Part shown: piece after piece, positions 41,236 to 52,477 of the stretch
How positions within the stretch are numbered: position 1 is the stretch's first letter
Layout: each line of letters starts with the position of its first letter
Origin: Nothopassalora personata
Taxonomy: Eukaryota > Ascomycota > Dothideomycetes > Mycosphaerellales > Mycosphaerellaceae
NCBI GenBank assembly: GCA_033816765.1
Contig: CM066292.1
Coordinates: 3,162,001-3,226,000 of the forward strand
Reading direction: 5' to 3'
Length of the DNA: 64,000 bases
The notes under the pieces: model-generated
Seen by the model: the letters and a program-made list of their open reading frames with translations, nothing else
Databases searched by the model: none
Told to the model about the DNA's origin: nothing
Position numbers and translations under genes: made by a program

Positions 41236-43305
41236 TCACCCTCTCCTCTCCTTCCGTGGCTCATACCCCCACCTCGCTTTGATCAAATCCGCCGCCTTCT
41301 CCGCCACAGCATAAACCGTACTACTCGTATGACTAGCCGGAATAATCGGCATAACACTCGCGTCCACCACTCTCAACCCCTCAACTCCATACACCCTCAG
41401 GTTCGAATCCACAACCCCTCCCATCCTTCGCGGCATCATCGCACACGTCCCTACAGGGTGCTGCCACGACGAAAGAGTCCCGTTCCTCAATTCCAGCTCT
41501 ACTTCTTCCTCACTTTGGACTGCTAGCCCTGGTGAGGTCTCATATGTTCCGAGCTCGAGCATCGCTGGGGTGGCGAGCCAGTCGCGGTGCTGCCGGAACG
41601 ATGCAACGAGGATGTCGAGGTCGGTCGGGTGTGTGAAAGTTCCAAAGTCGATGAGGGGATCATTGCCCGGGGACGTGGAGTTTATGAAGATTCTTCCGCG
41701 GGAGAGGGGTTTGAGGAGGACGAGGATTAGGGCCGAGGAGCCGGCGGCCCAGGCTGTTTCGGTGCTTGCTGTGGTCGATGATAGGAAGTGGCGGGAGAGG
41801 ATTTGGCGTTGGGCGTGGTAGCCTAGTCTCACGGAGTTTGGGGTGGAGGGAAGATCGAGGGCTTCAGTGCGGGATACGCTGGCGGCGAGGGTGGCGAAAG
41901 AGGAGGTGACGTTCTGGAGGGGGAGGAATGCGACTGTTGAGCCGCCGTTGGCGGTTGTGGTGTAGGCTCCTAGGCGCTTTGCGTAGTACAGGGCCAGTTG
42001 TGCTTTGGCCCAGCCTGTGTGGTTGCCAGAGGTGGTATCCATCCATGAGGGAGTTGGGGTTGTGAGGTTTGTGTAGTCGAGGAAGAAGAAGTAGTTGGGT
42101 TGATCTTGGAAGTTGTAGCCTACGCTGGGAAGGTCGACGACTTCCGGGATTGAAAGGGAGGAGAGGAGAGAGCGAGGACCGATGCCGGAGAGTTGGAGGA
42201 TTTGAGGAGTGCGTTGGGCGCCTGCTGCTACGATGACTTCGCGGGTGGCAGTGATGGTTTTGGTGGTAGTGCTGTTGACGGCGGCATACTTTTCACTGAT
42301 CAGCGGGAGCTCGAAACTGATTACGTTCTGGCTTACCTCAACACCACGAGCCTGCTTCCCATCAAACACGATCTTCCCCACTCTATGGCCTGTAAGCAGA
42401 TGAAGGTTTGATCTTGTGCTCGGCTCGCCCTTGTAGTATGCCGAGCTTGCCGTGACCCGACTCTGATTCCACGCAGTCAAGGACATAGGTGAGTAGAACG
42501 CTCCTATGGCTCTACCGGCGTTTGGCTGCGGATTCAACGATACACCGAGACTACTCCAAGCCGTGTAGAAATTCTTCGAGCTCTCAAAATAGAACGGCGC
42601 GTAGCTGGAACCGACAGGACCATCTGTGCCGTGAGGTTCGAGATCTGGGGAGCAGGGGAAGACTTCTTGAATCTGCGCTGTTGAGGGCGTGTAGTTCTCG
42701 CTCTGGTAAGGGTCAGCTTGGCCATCTCGTTTGGTGGCACTCCGGGACTCACCTTCTTGAAGTATGGCAGCAGTCCTTCCCATCCCCAACCAGGGTTGCC
42801 GAGTTGTTCCCAGGCGTCGTAGTCTTCTGCTGAGCCACGATTGAAAAACATGCCGTTGATGACTGTGCCTCCGCCAACGACCTCTGCAGTATGCAGCTGG
42901 CTCGTACGATTCAGCAGCTCAGACTGCGGTATGCTTGTATAGTCCCGCTGGTATTTGCCTGAAGGGGGAATGCCAGGTACCAGGACCTCTGGCTCGTCTT
43001 GATCACTGCTTGGGTCAGGTCGTGGGTATGATCAAATCGTTTTGTACTCACAGATGGCCAACCTCGATTACCAGTACCGTCACTGCATTCATGATTGTCA
43101 ACATTACCTTCAACTTCAGCTGCAGACCGAGCAACTCACCATCAGGATCTTCCGTCAACCTATTGGCGACAGTCAAACCACTGGTACCGCCTCCTACGAT
43201 AACATAGTCGTAGCTGCTAAGCAGACCCGAGGGCGAGACAACCGTTGCCGGGACTGCGTATGCCAGTTGGCTCAGCAAAAGCTGCAACCAGATGTTGACG
43301 CCCAT
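41236..43305 (-). CDS. Secreted GMC-family flavin oxidoreductase, about 638 aa
   Basis: Four exons: 43305-43140, 43082-43052 (31 nt), 43005-42753 and 42702-41236. The introns are 57, 46 and 50 nt, all with GTGAGT donors. Frame continuity gives LTEDPDVTVLVIEVGHLDQD, then VVGGGTVINGMFFNRGSAED, then LPYFKKSENYTPS. A signal peptide (GVNIWLQLLLSQLAYAVPA) precedes the FAD motif DYVIVGGGTSGLTVANRL. The active-site end is SWQHPVGTCAMMPRR (catalytic His) and GLRVVDASVMPIIPASHTSS. Many N-glycosylation sites support export. Relatives include aryl-alcohol, glucose and choline oxidases and dehydrogenases; the substrate cannot be told. A decayed homologue lies at 16342-17126. Confidence 0.9.
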
Positions 43306-43991
43306 TGCAGCAGCCACAGGCAACTAGATCCTGAAAGGTATACCGCAACAAGACGACATGTTGTGAGATGATATATGTACCCCGCCGGTTCCTGGTTTTG
43401 TACAACGTCGTACTGACTTCAGCCGCATTTGACAAATGTGGAATCATGTCTACAGTGCCAAGATAGGAAAATGCAGAGACAGCGGTCATTATGCTCATAT
43501 ACTTATCGATCTGCACGAAAATCTCCGGGCGACTTCAGGTCGATCTTTGGTCTTCAGCGAAACCAACGTACGGTCGGTCAAGGTCGGCGTGTACGCTTCA
43601 GATCACTTCTCCGGCTTAAGCAAGCTTCCACCTTCGATGTGATGTTGCTGATTGAAGCCGTCGTCTGGAGCGTTGTGCTTCGCGCGCGTCCGTGCCGCAA
43701 CCTGGTCGATATTAGACGTGTTTCCGCATCAATGCGCCCAGACCTTGTTCCAATAGCTCTCAAAAGTACGATTCTAGCATGGGATCGTGCTGCACGGCCA
43801 TATTAAGCAGATCGAAATTCGTGTAGGGGCATGCATCCATACAGATGCAGCGGAGGACAGTGCCCAGAGGCTGTGGATGCAGGAGATCCATTTGCATCAA
43901 GCACGCTCAGGCATGCTCAGTAGCTACTCTGATAATACACAGCGTGTCGAAACAGCTAAAGCAGACGCTGCTCAAACCAAAGGTATGCGCT
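43306..43991. other. Intergenic, no supported gene
   Basis: 5' flank of the GMC oxidoreductase gene and 3' flank of RPT2. Open frames to 125 codons overlap and show no domain. Confidence 0.45.
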
Positions 43992-45461
43992 CTACAAGTA
44001 CAGGCCTTCCGGCTCACCCTCCGTCTTCGTCTTCAGCACGCTCTCACGCGCTGCACGGAAGTCGGTCATGTTCACCCTCATTCTTCGTTCTCTCAATGCC
44101 AGCAGACCTGCCTCTGAACAGATCGCCCTGATGTCCGCACCACTCAAGTCATCCTTCTGGTTGATGAACTCGTCCAAGTCGACGTCCTCGTTCAAGTTCA
44201 TCTTGCTTGTGTGTAGTGTGAAGATCTTCTTCTTGGTGACTTGATCTGGGTTCTCGAACAGAATCTTTCGGTCGATACGTCCGGGTCGGATAAGGGCAGG
44301 GTCGAGCGTCTCGATCTTGTTGGTCGCCATGATGACCTTGACATCGCCACGGTCGTCGAAACCATCTAGCTGGTTGAGGAGCTCAAGCATAGTGCGCTGA
44401 ATCTCACGCTCACCACCACTTGTGCTCTCGTAACGTTTTGTACCGATAGCGTCGATTTCGTCGATGAACACGATCGCAGGCGCATTCTCGGCGGCGGTCT
44501 GGAAGAGCTGTCGTACTAGTCGGGGGCCGTCACCGAGATATTTCTGGATGAGTTCGGAGCCGACGATGCGGAGGAAGGTTGCAGAGGTCTGGTTGGCGAC
44601 AGCTTTGGCGAGAAGAGTCTTGCCGGTACCGGGTGCACCGTAGAGAATGACACCCTTGGGTGGCTTGATACCCATCTCCTCGTAAAGTTCTGGATGTAGC
44701 AGTGGCAGCTCGACAGCCTCGCGAACTTCCTGGATCTGGGTCTCGAGTCCTCCAATGTCTGCGTAGCTCTCGGTGGGCGCCTTATCGAGCTTCATCACGG
44801 AGACGGCGGGATCCGCGTCGTCCGTCAACACGCCGACCACTGACACGCTCTTGTGATGCAATAGAATAGATGCGCCAGGCTCGAGGAGGTCTTTGTCAAC
44901 GAAAGACATGATGGAAACGTAATACTCGGGACCAGTGGCAGACGAGACAATGGCGTGGTCGTCGTCGATCAGTTCTTCCAGGTTGCCGACACCCATGGGC
45001 GAGCCGCGCATGTCATCCACCCGAGTCCGCTCGTCGGCGTTTCTGTCCATGGCCTCGCTGTCGCCGCCGGATGTTTGTGGTTGTGCCTGGTGATTGGCCT
45101 TTGCCTTCCTGATCCGCTCCTGGTTCTCCACAAACTCTTCTTCCAGCAGCAAGTGGTCGTGCACTCTCTGCATCCGCAGGTATCGAAGCTTGCATCGCGC
45201 TGTGGGATAGACGGTCGGGAGTTTGGCCGCGGCGTTGGGGCCAGCCTGCTTCTTCTTCTTGCGGCCGATGCGCGTTGTGGGCTGCGGCGGTGGCTCGTAC
45301 TTGGGCTTGTCTTTCTTGTCGCCGCTCTTCTTCTTGTCATCGCCCGGGCCGCCCGGAGGCAGGTTGGACTGGTTCTGACCCTGTTGCCGTAGCGGTTAGC
45401 GGTGGTGATCAGACAGGCGCGTGGTGGTGGTGGTGGTGGTGATGGTGGTGATGCATACCAT
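43992..45461 (-). CDS. RPT2: 26S proteasome regulatory subunit 4 (Rpt2 AAA-ATPase), 463 aa
   Basis: The start codon stands alone: ATG at 45461-45459, then a 78-nt intron (GTATGC..GCTAAC-type..CAACAG) and exon 2 at 45380-43992. This gives [12 protein letters not shown], the N-myristoylated Gly2 start known for Rpt2. The basic part is [21 protein letters not shown] coiled coil ([18 protein letters not shown]) pairs with Rpt1. The AAA domain has Walker A GAPGTGKT, Walker B IVFIDEID, and Arg fingers in [10 protein letters not shown]. The C-terminus ends GLYL, a YL-type tail that docks in the 20S alpha ring and opens the gate. The intron holds the GGT/CAC microsatellite. Divergent from UBC1. Confidence 0.96.
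45420..45450 (+). repeat. GGT/GTG triplet microsatellite in RPT2 intron 1
   Basis: Tandem GGT units with one GAT interruption, within the first intron of RPT2. Confidence 0.85.
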
Positions 45462-45961
45462 CTGGATGTGCGCTCTCTATCTGCTGGTTGAGGTTGATAT
45501 CTCGAGATGCGCTTGTGGTGGGTCGTCTGTGTTGAGATGAGGTGAGAGATGTGTGTTTGGTCGTGTTTGTGAGGCGATGGTCGATGGGGCGAACTCCGGC
45601 TGATGACAAAAGACAACATTCACGTCAGTGAGCCTAACACGACACGACAACACATGCGTGCGGCAGCCTTGCCAGTCGCCCCTACTGGATGATACAATTA
45701 ATACTGAACGACACTGACGCTGCTTCCCCTGCCACAGCACCTTCTCACAAGCATCGTTCTTGACCGGCGGCAGGGTCACGAGCAGCAGTCGCGAGAGCCT
45801 TCTGCCGCACTCAGCATACAGCTTCTTCACGCCTGACCTCCACGCTCTCCCCGTCACACTTACTGAGCACACCAAACTCTCAATTATTAGCGGTCTGCTC
45901 AGCACTCTCATCGCACTTCAGAAACATACCACTTGTTCAACAACACCAAGCATACCCGACC
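45462..45961. promoter_or_regulatory. Shared divergent promoter, RPT2 / UBC1
   Basis: 500 bp between the start codons of a proteasome ATPase and an E2 enzyme. It may allow joint control; I did not find a yeast-type GGTGGCAAA proteasome element. Confidence 0.55.
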
Positions 45962-46741
45962 ATGGCAACCAACCGCAACCGCCGACTCCAGAAGGAGATT
46001 CAGGATATTGTCAAGGATACACACAGTGGCATCACTATTACTGCCAAAGACGGTTCCTCCGACATTACCGACTTCACACATCTCCGAGGGCATTTCAAAG
46101 GCCCGCCAGATACGCCCTACGAAAATGGCAAGTACGAGATCGACATTCGCATAACGCCAGAGTACCCCTTCAAGCCTCCGGAGATGCGCTTCCTTACCAA
46201 GATCTGGCACCCAAACATCTCCTCGCAGACGGGAGCTATATGTCTCGACACTCTGAAAGACGCCTGGAGTCCTGTCTTGACCCTCAAGTCCGCTCTGATC
46301 AGCTTACAGAGCTTGCTTAACAGTCCAGAGCCGAAAGACCCACAGGACGCAGAAGTGGCCAGCATGCTGCTGACGAGACCCGAGGAGTTCAAGCATGTTG
46401 CGAGAGAGTGGGCAGTACGCTATGCAGGTGCACCGAAGCCTCCACCAGGGAGTGGGAAGACCAGTGCCGGTGGCTCGGGCGAGGGTGACGAAGCTGAAAG
46501 TGCAAACAAGAAGAAGCTGGATGACAAGGAGAAGAAACGCATAGAGCGTCAACGGAGTCGTGAGGCATACAAAGGCTATAATCCTCAGATGATCGATCAG
46601 TTCGTCAACATGGGCTTTCCGGTCGACCAGGTCGTGGATGCGTTCGAGTTTGTGGGCATCGACAAGAACGGCGGAGAGAACTACGAGCTGGAGGAAGAAT
46701 ATATTGGAGATGTCACTTCGCGGCTCTTTGGTGAATCGTAG
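45962..46741 (+). CDS. UBC1: Ubiquitin-conjugating enzyme E2 with C-terminal UBA domain (Ubc1/E2-25K), 259 aa
   Basis: Intronless. The UBC fold covers residues 1-150: RRLQKEIQDIVKDTHSGITI, then PPDTPYENGKYEIDIRIT, FLTKIWHPNISSQTGAICLD with HPN and the catalytic Cys, and DAWSPVLTLKSALISLQSLL. A Gly/Ser/Lys linker leads to a UBA domain at about 210-255 (MIDQFVNMGFPVDQVVDAFE). Ubc1-type enzymes extend Lys48 ubiquitin chains, in yeast on APC/C substrates, and the UBA domain helps processivity. Another APC/C component (CDC16) is in this window. After the TAG the frame stays open for 149 more codons. Confidence 0.95.
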   Translation: MATNRNRRLQKEIQDIVKDTHSGITITAKDGSSDITDFTHLRGHFKGPPDTPYENGKYEIDIRITPEYPFKPPEMRFLTKIWHPNISSQTGAICLDTLKDAWSPVLTLKSALISLQSLLNSPEPKDPQDAEVASMLLTRPEEFKHVAREWAVRYAGAPKPPPGSGKTSAGGSGEGDEAESANKKKLDDKEKKRIERQRSREAYKGYNPQMIDQFVNMGFPVDQVVDAFEFVGIDKNGGENYELEEEYIGDVTSRLFGES

Positions 46742-47191
46742 AGAGATGACCCACAGGATCGGAACCGTGTCCAGAACTATACTTTCGACGAGGTTCGCCA
46801 TGAATGGACAGGAAGTTTTGATCCTCGGCTTCACCTTCACACACGCGCCGGAGATATCCCTCGAGGTCCCACAGTCGATCGGTTGATCGAGCAGTCAAGG
46901 GCAAGGTCTCGACAAGCTTGGCGAGAGCGATACGCTCAACATCAACGGCATCTCCGGGTCGAGCGGGAGAGGCATCGTCAAGAGCAGCTGAGGCGACAGC
47001 TGGAGCAACGACGACCGCTCGAGACAGCCCGTGAGAGACAGCGCCAGGAGCAGCTAACACAACGCCTGGTGCAAGCAAGAGGCCAAGGACATCTCGACGG
47101 CAATCACGCTCGAAATGCGGATCACGAGTTTCAGCGGCGATTTGCTCAACGCCAACTAGATCAGAACAGAGGCAGACGGAATCTTTGGTGA
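46742..47191 (+). other. 149-codon open frame continuing in frame after the UBC1 stop
   Basis: The frame after TAG (46739-46741) is open to TGA at 47189-47191. It reads RDDPQDRNRVQNYTFDEVRH, then PRLHLHTRAGDIPRGPTVDR. An Arg/Gln/Glu-rich helical stretch follows (RQEQLRRQLEQRRPLETA, RQRQEQLTQRLVQARGQG). It has no in-frame ATG. Its composition is protein-like. It could be a separate gene with an unseen first exon, a C-terminal extension reached by splicing or stop-codon readthrough, or a relic. The opposite strand is also open over 178 codons, but that sequence looks less protein-like. Confidence 0.4.
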
Positions 47192-47573
47192 AGGAAGCAT
47201 GCTTTTTACGGAAACAATCATGATATTGGTGATAGCCTTTCAGCGGCATAGCGAGCGAGGCAAATCGTTGTGAGAATCAGGCATGGTACGGTGTACATCA
47301 CGATCACTGAATGAATGAATACGATCACGTGCAGACGTTCCTTTCTGGGGCCTGAAGCACAGCCCGCGACAGCCACCTTTTTCTCCAGCCACTCCAGCTT
47401 CAAGTCCGCTGCAACCACGTCACACTCCCATATACCCTTGCCGTATATTGCGGCAGTGAATGCATTGACTTCATTTGCCGCGGAATCTAGATCGTGGACG
47501 CTCAACTATAGGTAGGTACGACACAAGTTTCTCCTTCAAAATGCTTCACTGCGATCGATAAGCACAATCAAAT
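47192..47573. other. Intergenic, no supported gene
   Basis: 5' flank of the GIY-YIG-type gene; no clear signals. Confidence 0.45.
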
Positions 47574-49079
47574 ATGGCGACATCTTTCCACTACACGAAT
47601 ACGCCAGAAGCAGCAGCGGCAGCACTTGGACGAAACGATTCGAAGAACCCGGCGACGACGTGCAAGGGAATCACAAGCTCGGGCAGACCATGCCGTCGCG
47701 CGTTGAAAGCCACACCCAGCTCGAGCCCGACCGGTGGACGGAGAAGCTCGGGTACCGGCATCAATGGCGTAGCATTGGTGGTTGAAGCCAATGGCCATAT
47801 AGAGGAGGCGGACTTCTACTGCTGGCAGCACAAGGACCAGGCTCAGACCCGAGTAGACGAGGTGAACAATGCATCGAGGAAGTCACGAGTGAGGAGAAAG
47901 AAGAGTTCAGAGTTGATCCCACTGCAGGAGAAGAGTAGCATCGATACTTTGGTTCAGAAGCTTGGGATCCAGGATGAGGAGAAAAAGCTGACAAAGAATC
48001 CTAAGCCGCCGAGGAAGACTGCGACGACGGACTTTGCGGAGAGTGGTGCTCGGCCGCAATGCCCAAGTAATGCGTGGGCAGCAGACGCTAAGCAGCATGG
48101 TTCTCGTCCGCCAAGGAGAGACAGTAGCAGGAAGAAACCAGGTTTCTGGAGCAGCCTTTGCTGTACTGGTAGCGCCGAGGATGACTACGTCGAAATCGTA
48201 AGGCACCGGAGGCGAACGGATCAGGCCAGTAGACCGCAGCACCCATCTCAGCAAACACATGCAGAGTGGCCTCCTAGGATACCGCACGAGAGTCGAGTAG
48301 CTAGCGGTTCGGTCCCATCGCGGAAGCCACTGTCACCTGCCTTATTGCCGCGCCCACCACAACAACGGACCACTTCGAATCCTCAGACCGGCCACCTTCT
48401 CTCGCTGATACCACAGCATTGCTCACCACAGACGACCTTGGCATTACTGGCTGAGCTCATCAAGCCGATCAGTTCTGCAGATGAGCAAGGCTACATCTAC
48501 ATCTTCTGGCTCACGCCGCAGTCGAGAGAAGCACCAGCAGAGTCGACAGCACGATCGTTGCTCGCAGCACCATCTGATCGAGCAGAAAGCTCTCGAAGGC
48601 TGAGCGATGTCATGACAGAATTCTCCTACGATGGCGGCGAAGATACCTCACGAGGCATGAACAGCAGACGAGCCGGCAAGAAAACAATCATGCTCAAAAT
48701 CGGCCGCGCCAACAATGTCACTCGCCGCATGAACGAATGGCAACGACAATGTGGCTACAAGCTCAACCTCGTGAGATGGTATCCGTACTTCACATCAACG
48801 CCACAGCCATCGCCAAATCAGCCTTTGTATCCCGATCTGTCTCGGCCACCCGCGTCCAGACGGCAGAGCGATGTGGTCAGGAAAGTGCCGTGTGTCAAGA
48901 GAGTTGAGAGGCTGATACATCTAGAGCTTGCGGAGAAACGTGTCTTGAAAGATTGCGAGGCTTGTGGAAAGGAGCATAGGGAGTGGTTTGAGGTCGAGGC
49001 TAGCCAGGAGGGTGTGAGGAATGTTGATGAGTGTGTGAGAAGGTGGGTGGATTGGGCTGAGAGACAGGCCACTACATAG
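47574..49079 (+). CDS. GIY-YIG-like (T5orf172/DUF1766) domain protein, 501 aa
   Basis: Intronless. A short N-terminal Cys/His element reads TTCKGITSSGRPCRRAL and, after a spacer, FYCWQHKDQA. This element is typical of fungal members of the family. The middle (100-300) is disordered, basic and Pro/Ser-rich. The C-terminal 210 residues hold the nuclease-like domain: GYIYIFWLTPQ matches the GIY strand, MLKIGRANNVTRRMNEWQRQ matches the YIG-type strand and conserved Arg. VERLIHLELAEKRVLKDCEA supplies the Glu helix, with a CxxCxxxH element before EWFEVEA. T5orf172 proteins are related to GIY-YIG endonucleases. DNA cleavage is not proven for fungal members (S. pombe Mug113 is a relative). Confidence 0.8.
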   Translation: MATSFHYTNTPEAAAAALGRNDSKNPATTCKGITSSGRPCRRALKATPSSSPTGGRRSSGTGINGVALVVEANGHIEEADFYCWQHKDQAQTRVDEVNNASRKSRVRRKKSSELIPLQEKSSIDTLVQKLGIQDEEKKLTKNPKPPRKTATTDFAESGARPQCPSNAWAADAKQHGSRPPRRDSSRKKPGFWSSLCCTGSAEDDYVEIVRHRRRTDQASRPQHPSQQTHAEWPPRIPHESRVASGSVPSRKPLSPALLPRPPQQRTTSNPQTGHLLSLIPQHCSPQTTLALLAELIKPISSADEQGYIYIFWLTPQSREAPAESTARSLLAAPSDRAESSRRLSDVMTEFSYDGGEDTSRGMNSRRAGKKTIMLKIGRANNVTRRMNEWQRQCGYKLNLVRWYPYFTSTPQPSPNQPLYPDLSRPPASRRQSDVVRKVPCVKRVERLIHLELAEKRVLKDCEACGKEHREWFEVEASQEGVRNVDECVRRWVDWAERQATT

Positions 49080-49357
49080 GTGCGAGGCAGGAGATCGAGC
49101 TGCAGCTATCCGACACAAGGTCTAGGATGACAAAGCATTTTTGACATGCGGCTTGGTTCTAGCCGCGTGACTTTACGTGAAATTCCCTGACCCGTATGCC
49201 ATGTGAAATACTCTGACCCGTATGCCATAGCCGACTTTGCTATTACGCTCACCACCAATGTGAAAGCCTCCAGAAACCTGGTACTTTCCCACCTTCAACG
49301 ACTCCCTGCTCAATAGCACCATAACACAAACATACACCCCCACAGAGAGAGAATATC
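49080..49357. other. Intergenic with a 26-bp tandem duplication
   Basis: Holds the direct repeat listed separately; nothing else seen. Confidence 0.5.
49177..49228 (+). repeat. Two tandem 26-bp repeats
   Basis: GTGAAAT..CTGACCCGTATGCCAT occurs at 49177-49202 and again, head to tail, at 49203-49228, with mismatches only near bases 7-11. Confidence 0.9.
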
Positions 49358-49555
49358 ATGGCCGACGTTCGGATGATTGACATGGGCGATATGCCGGCAA
49401 GAGACAACGCTTTCAGGCAAATTCTCACCTCGAAATGCCTCCAATTATGGGGCTTAGCTACTGCGATCGATCACCACGATGCGGAAAATGGCTCAAGAAA
49501 CGGAAGGCTCTTGAAACTTTCTTGCGCTGTTGGTTTGCAATGTTATGACGGATGA
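49358..49555 (+). CDS. Small hypothetical ORF, 65 aa
   Basis: ATG in a purine-rich context (GAATATCATGG), reading MADVRMIDMGDMPARDNAF and ending LQCYDG. No domain recognised. A second frame just downstream (MTDEQLRALLRRESSH) might be a continuation after a frameshift or splice. Weak. Confidence 0.25.
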   Translation: MADVRMIDMGDMPARDNAFRQILTSKCLQLWGLATAIDHHDAENGSRNGRLLKLSCAVGLQCYDG

Positions 49556-52477
49556 ACAGCTGAGAGCTCTGCTGAGGAGAGAGTCCTCCCACCGGCTTTG
49601 CACTCAATATCAACTCAATAAACACAAAGAAAGCCAGGAGGCGGTTCACATACTGTCTGAGGCGCTGATTCCTGTTGTGCGTCCGGGCCGGCTTTGCTTC
49701 GATCATGATTTGTTATGTATGTTCAATTAGAATAGGGCAGGGAGATTCTGACCAATGAATAAAGGGCAGTGCACATAACGTCATTACTGAGAATAAAGGG
49801 TCTCAAGACGACCGGAAGTTATCAGGCGTGGCTGTCTGATTTGCAGAAAGCATTCGTGGAAAGCATAATAGTCTGGATCACCATATTGAGAGAGGAAGCT
49901 CGTGCAAGTATTGAATATGCAGGAAGCCAGCTGCAGCCAAGGAGACTGGAGAGAACAGCCGCTCAAACTGTTCGGACGGTACTGGGCGTTCACGTATTTG
50001 AGACTACCCAAGCTCGAGGCTGAAGATGGCGGCTTTTCATATGCCGTAAGATCCATGCATACGGCGTTACTCTTACATGCTTGATCTCTATGTGATCCGC
50101 TGCATGGTATTGAAGTGGCTGCTGATGATAGATGCTGCACATGGACGTACGCCTAAACATTCACTCATCCCGGCTCCACATCTCGCCCTAGGATTGGATA
50201 CATGACTCGTGATGGCGGACCGTATTATAGAGGCCAGCTTCGTGCAGTCAGTCGCGCGCACGCGCTTTCAAAAAAAATTGCTTCTTCGCATCTCCTGCCT
50301 GCAACTTCAACTTCAGCACAACACTCATTGATCACTGTCTTCACCATCAACCATCTTCATCGTCAATCATCTCCGTCATCAACCATCTGCACCACCTTCT
50401 TCTTCCCTGTCACCTGTTCCATTCTCTTTGCTGCCAAACACATCTCAAGCACCCAGATGTGTTGACGTGGTCACCAGGTAAGCGCCACCATACTCCAATA
50501 CACCCTCACCCTCTCTCCAACACCCACCCTAGGTTGCAAGGGTCAGGGGCTATGCTTCGGGCGGGAGCCGTTGCACCTCTAAAGACATCGCCTCACCAGC
50601 GAGAAGCCTGCATCGCTTCGGCAAGCAAGTCGAGCCCTTGTGCCATAGCAGAAAATACGCACCATAAAAAGCTGCTAGATACTGAAAAACGGCGTCTTCT
50701 GGCTCTCTCTCTCTCTCTCACTCTCATGCCTTGCGAAGTCGATTTAGAGACTGACAGTTTGCCAACATGGTTGTGTAATTTGACTCTTACATGCAACTTC
50801 AACTATCCTCCAGCTGCAGCACATACAGCCCCATCTCTCTATTATTAATCAAGAACTTGGCTCTCGAATGATAGCCGACGCCAGAATCATCAAGGCCAGC
50901 TCTTCCATGCTTCTGCAGACATTCGAGACAAAGCTCGGTATCGTGATCTCTGCATTTGAGAACGAACAGCCACGGGTGACGTACTTCATCTGATATCGAG
51001 CTTTGCAGGGACTTCATGGAGATGCAGAACGTCACCAGTGTTCTTGGCGTATCAGTGCAGGTGTATGGAGCGTCGAGGCTATCGCTTGAGAATATTACTG
51101 TACTGCCGACGGGACTTATTCTGGCTCGCATAACCGCCATCTCCTGGTGAAGTTATGCTCTGCTCGTGGCTTTGATGGTCAGCGTGTGATGATGATAATC
51201 CAGTGCCAAAAGTGCCTGCCATCACGATAGTGTCAAGCGAAGTGCGAGAAGTTGCCGTTCTCTATCTGTGAGTCAACAATCGCATCTTCTCTTCCATGAT
51301 CGTCGATTGCTTGCTTCCGTAAGAGGGCACACATCGTCACTCGAGCGGTCGATAATGAGGCCTCGATCACAGCGACGAAGGCTTGCGCGGCATTACAGTA
51401 ATTTGGCGTTGAAGATGGGCAAGATTACCGACTGAGTGGCAACGGGACCCACCAGGCTTTATGCGTGGTGAGATATAACAGGTAGCCTGTGCTAAGGACC
51501 GGGATCATCATGATAGAACAATAGAGCCAAATTCTTATTGCGAGCGCTTCAACTTGATGGAATATTGATGTGTGACGACTACGGGTGTAGATCCACGTCC
51601 ATCGGCATTTTCCTCCGCGCGTTTGGGTCTGTGTCCTGAAACTTGCTCGATGATAAACATATTTACCCGAGACAGCAACGCTGAACAAAGCATCTATGAC
51701 TTGTTCCCGCACAGCAGCACGCTTGCTGACTTGAGACGCCGGGTGAATACACAAAGTTTTCAGTACATGTCGTTGTAAATGAATGGACCTCTTGGTCAGT
51801 TTCCTTGCCTGCTCTGTACTTTGGTCACCATAAGTAGGCCGTACGCATTGTTGCTAAATTCAAGCTGTCTATGAACCCGGCCGGTCTCTAGATCCGGTTA
51901 TGTACGTCGTGAGTATGCAATATTTCTATCGTGCAGAAGAAGTGTCGTGCGTGCGGTCACCCAGTTCCGTCGTGGCGTTGCGTGTCAGATGTTTTATCGT
52001 CATGAGCCTTTGTTCAGGCACAGAGCAGCAGACATAGCCAAGCCATTCATCGTTTGCATTGCCGTGATAAATGAATGGTGAAGTGTGGAAGCAAGCATTC
52101 TTAGGCTTTTGACGTTGCCGTCAGTCGTACATAAGCAGTCCATAGGAATGCTTTGCGCTGCAGAGCACATCTGCCGCGTCATGAGCCAATGCTGGCATTA
52201 GCGTTGTGCTGTCGACAACGCTGCCTCTTCCCCTCTTATAGTACTCTCCATCGTCATATAAGATGCAGTCTCGAGTATCTTTCGACGACGCCGAATGTGA
52301 ACATTCACTCGGGCATGAGTCAGACAGCATGGTCTTGGCGCGTGGGCCACTGCCCCTTTTGCGCCCAGAACTTAGTTCCACTTTGAGAGAGCTTCTCTGA
52401 AATCTCTACACACAGATCGCAGTGAAATTATTTCTTCTCGACAAAGTATCCACTCAGTCACCGACACAGATCCCAGT
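49556..52477. other. Long gene-poor stretch
   Basis: About 2.9 kb without a convincing gene. It holds a (CT)8-type run at about 50702-50718. The best frame is on the minus strand, 51140-50799 (113 aa, ATG start), with WLFVLKCRDHDTELCLECLQ, a short Cys-containing block that I cannot place. The rest is overlapping short frames. Confidence 0.4.
50799..51140 (-). CDS. Hypothetical protein, 113 aa
   Basis: ATG-initiated open frame, MAVMRARISPVGSTVIFSSD near the start and ECLQKHGRAGLDDSG in the middle. No signal peptide or known domain. It may be the remaining 3' part of a longer decayed gene. Low support. Confidence 0.25.
   Translation of the reverse strand: MAVMRARISPVGSTVIFSSDSLDAPYTCTDTPRTLVTFCISMKSLQSSISDEVRHPWLFVLKCRDHDTELCLECLQKHGRAGLDDSGVGYHSRAKFLINNREMGLYVLQLEDS

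Noticed and set aside
41395..41420. GGTTCGAATCC resembling a tRNA T-loop
   Set aside because: It lies in the GMC coding sequence and no cloverleaf can be built around it.
43306..43323. Start of the GMC oxidoreductase at 43323
   Set aside because: The codon there is TTG; the first ATG at 43305 begins the signal peptide.
46713..47249. 178-codon minus-strand frame
   Set aside because: Overlaps the UBC1 end and the Arg/Gln-rich frame; the sequence looks like the complement of repetitive codons and begins without a convincing start.
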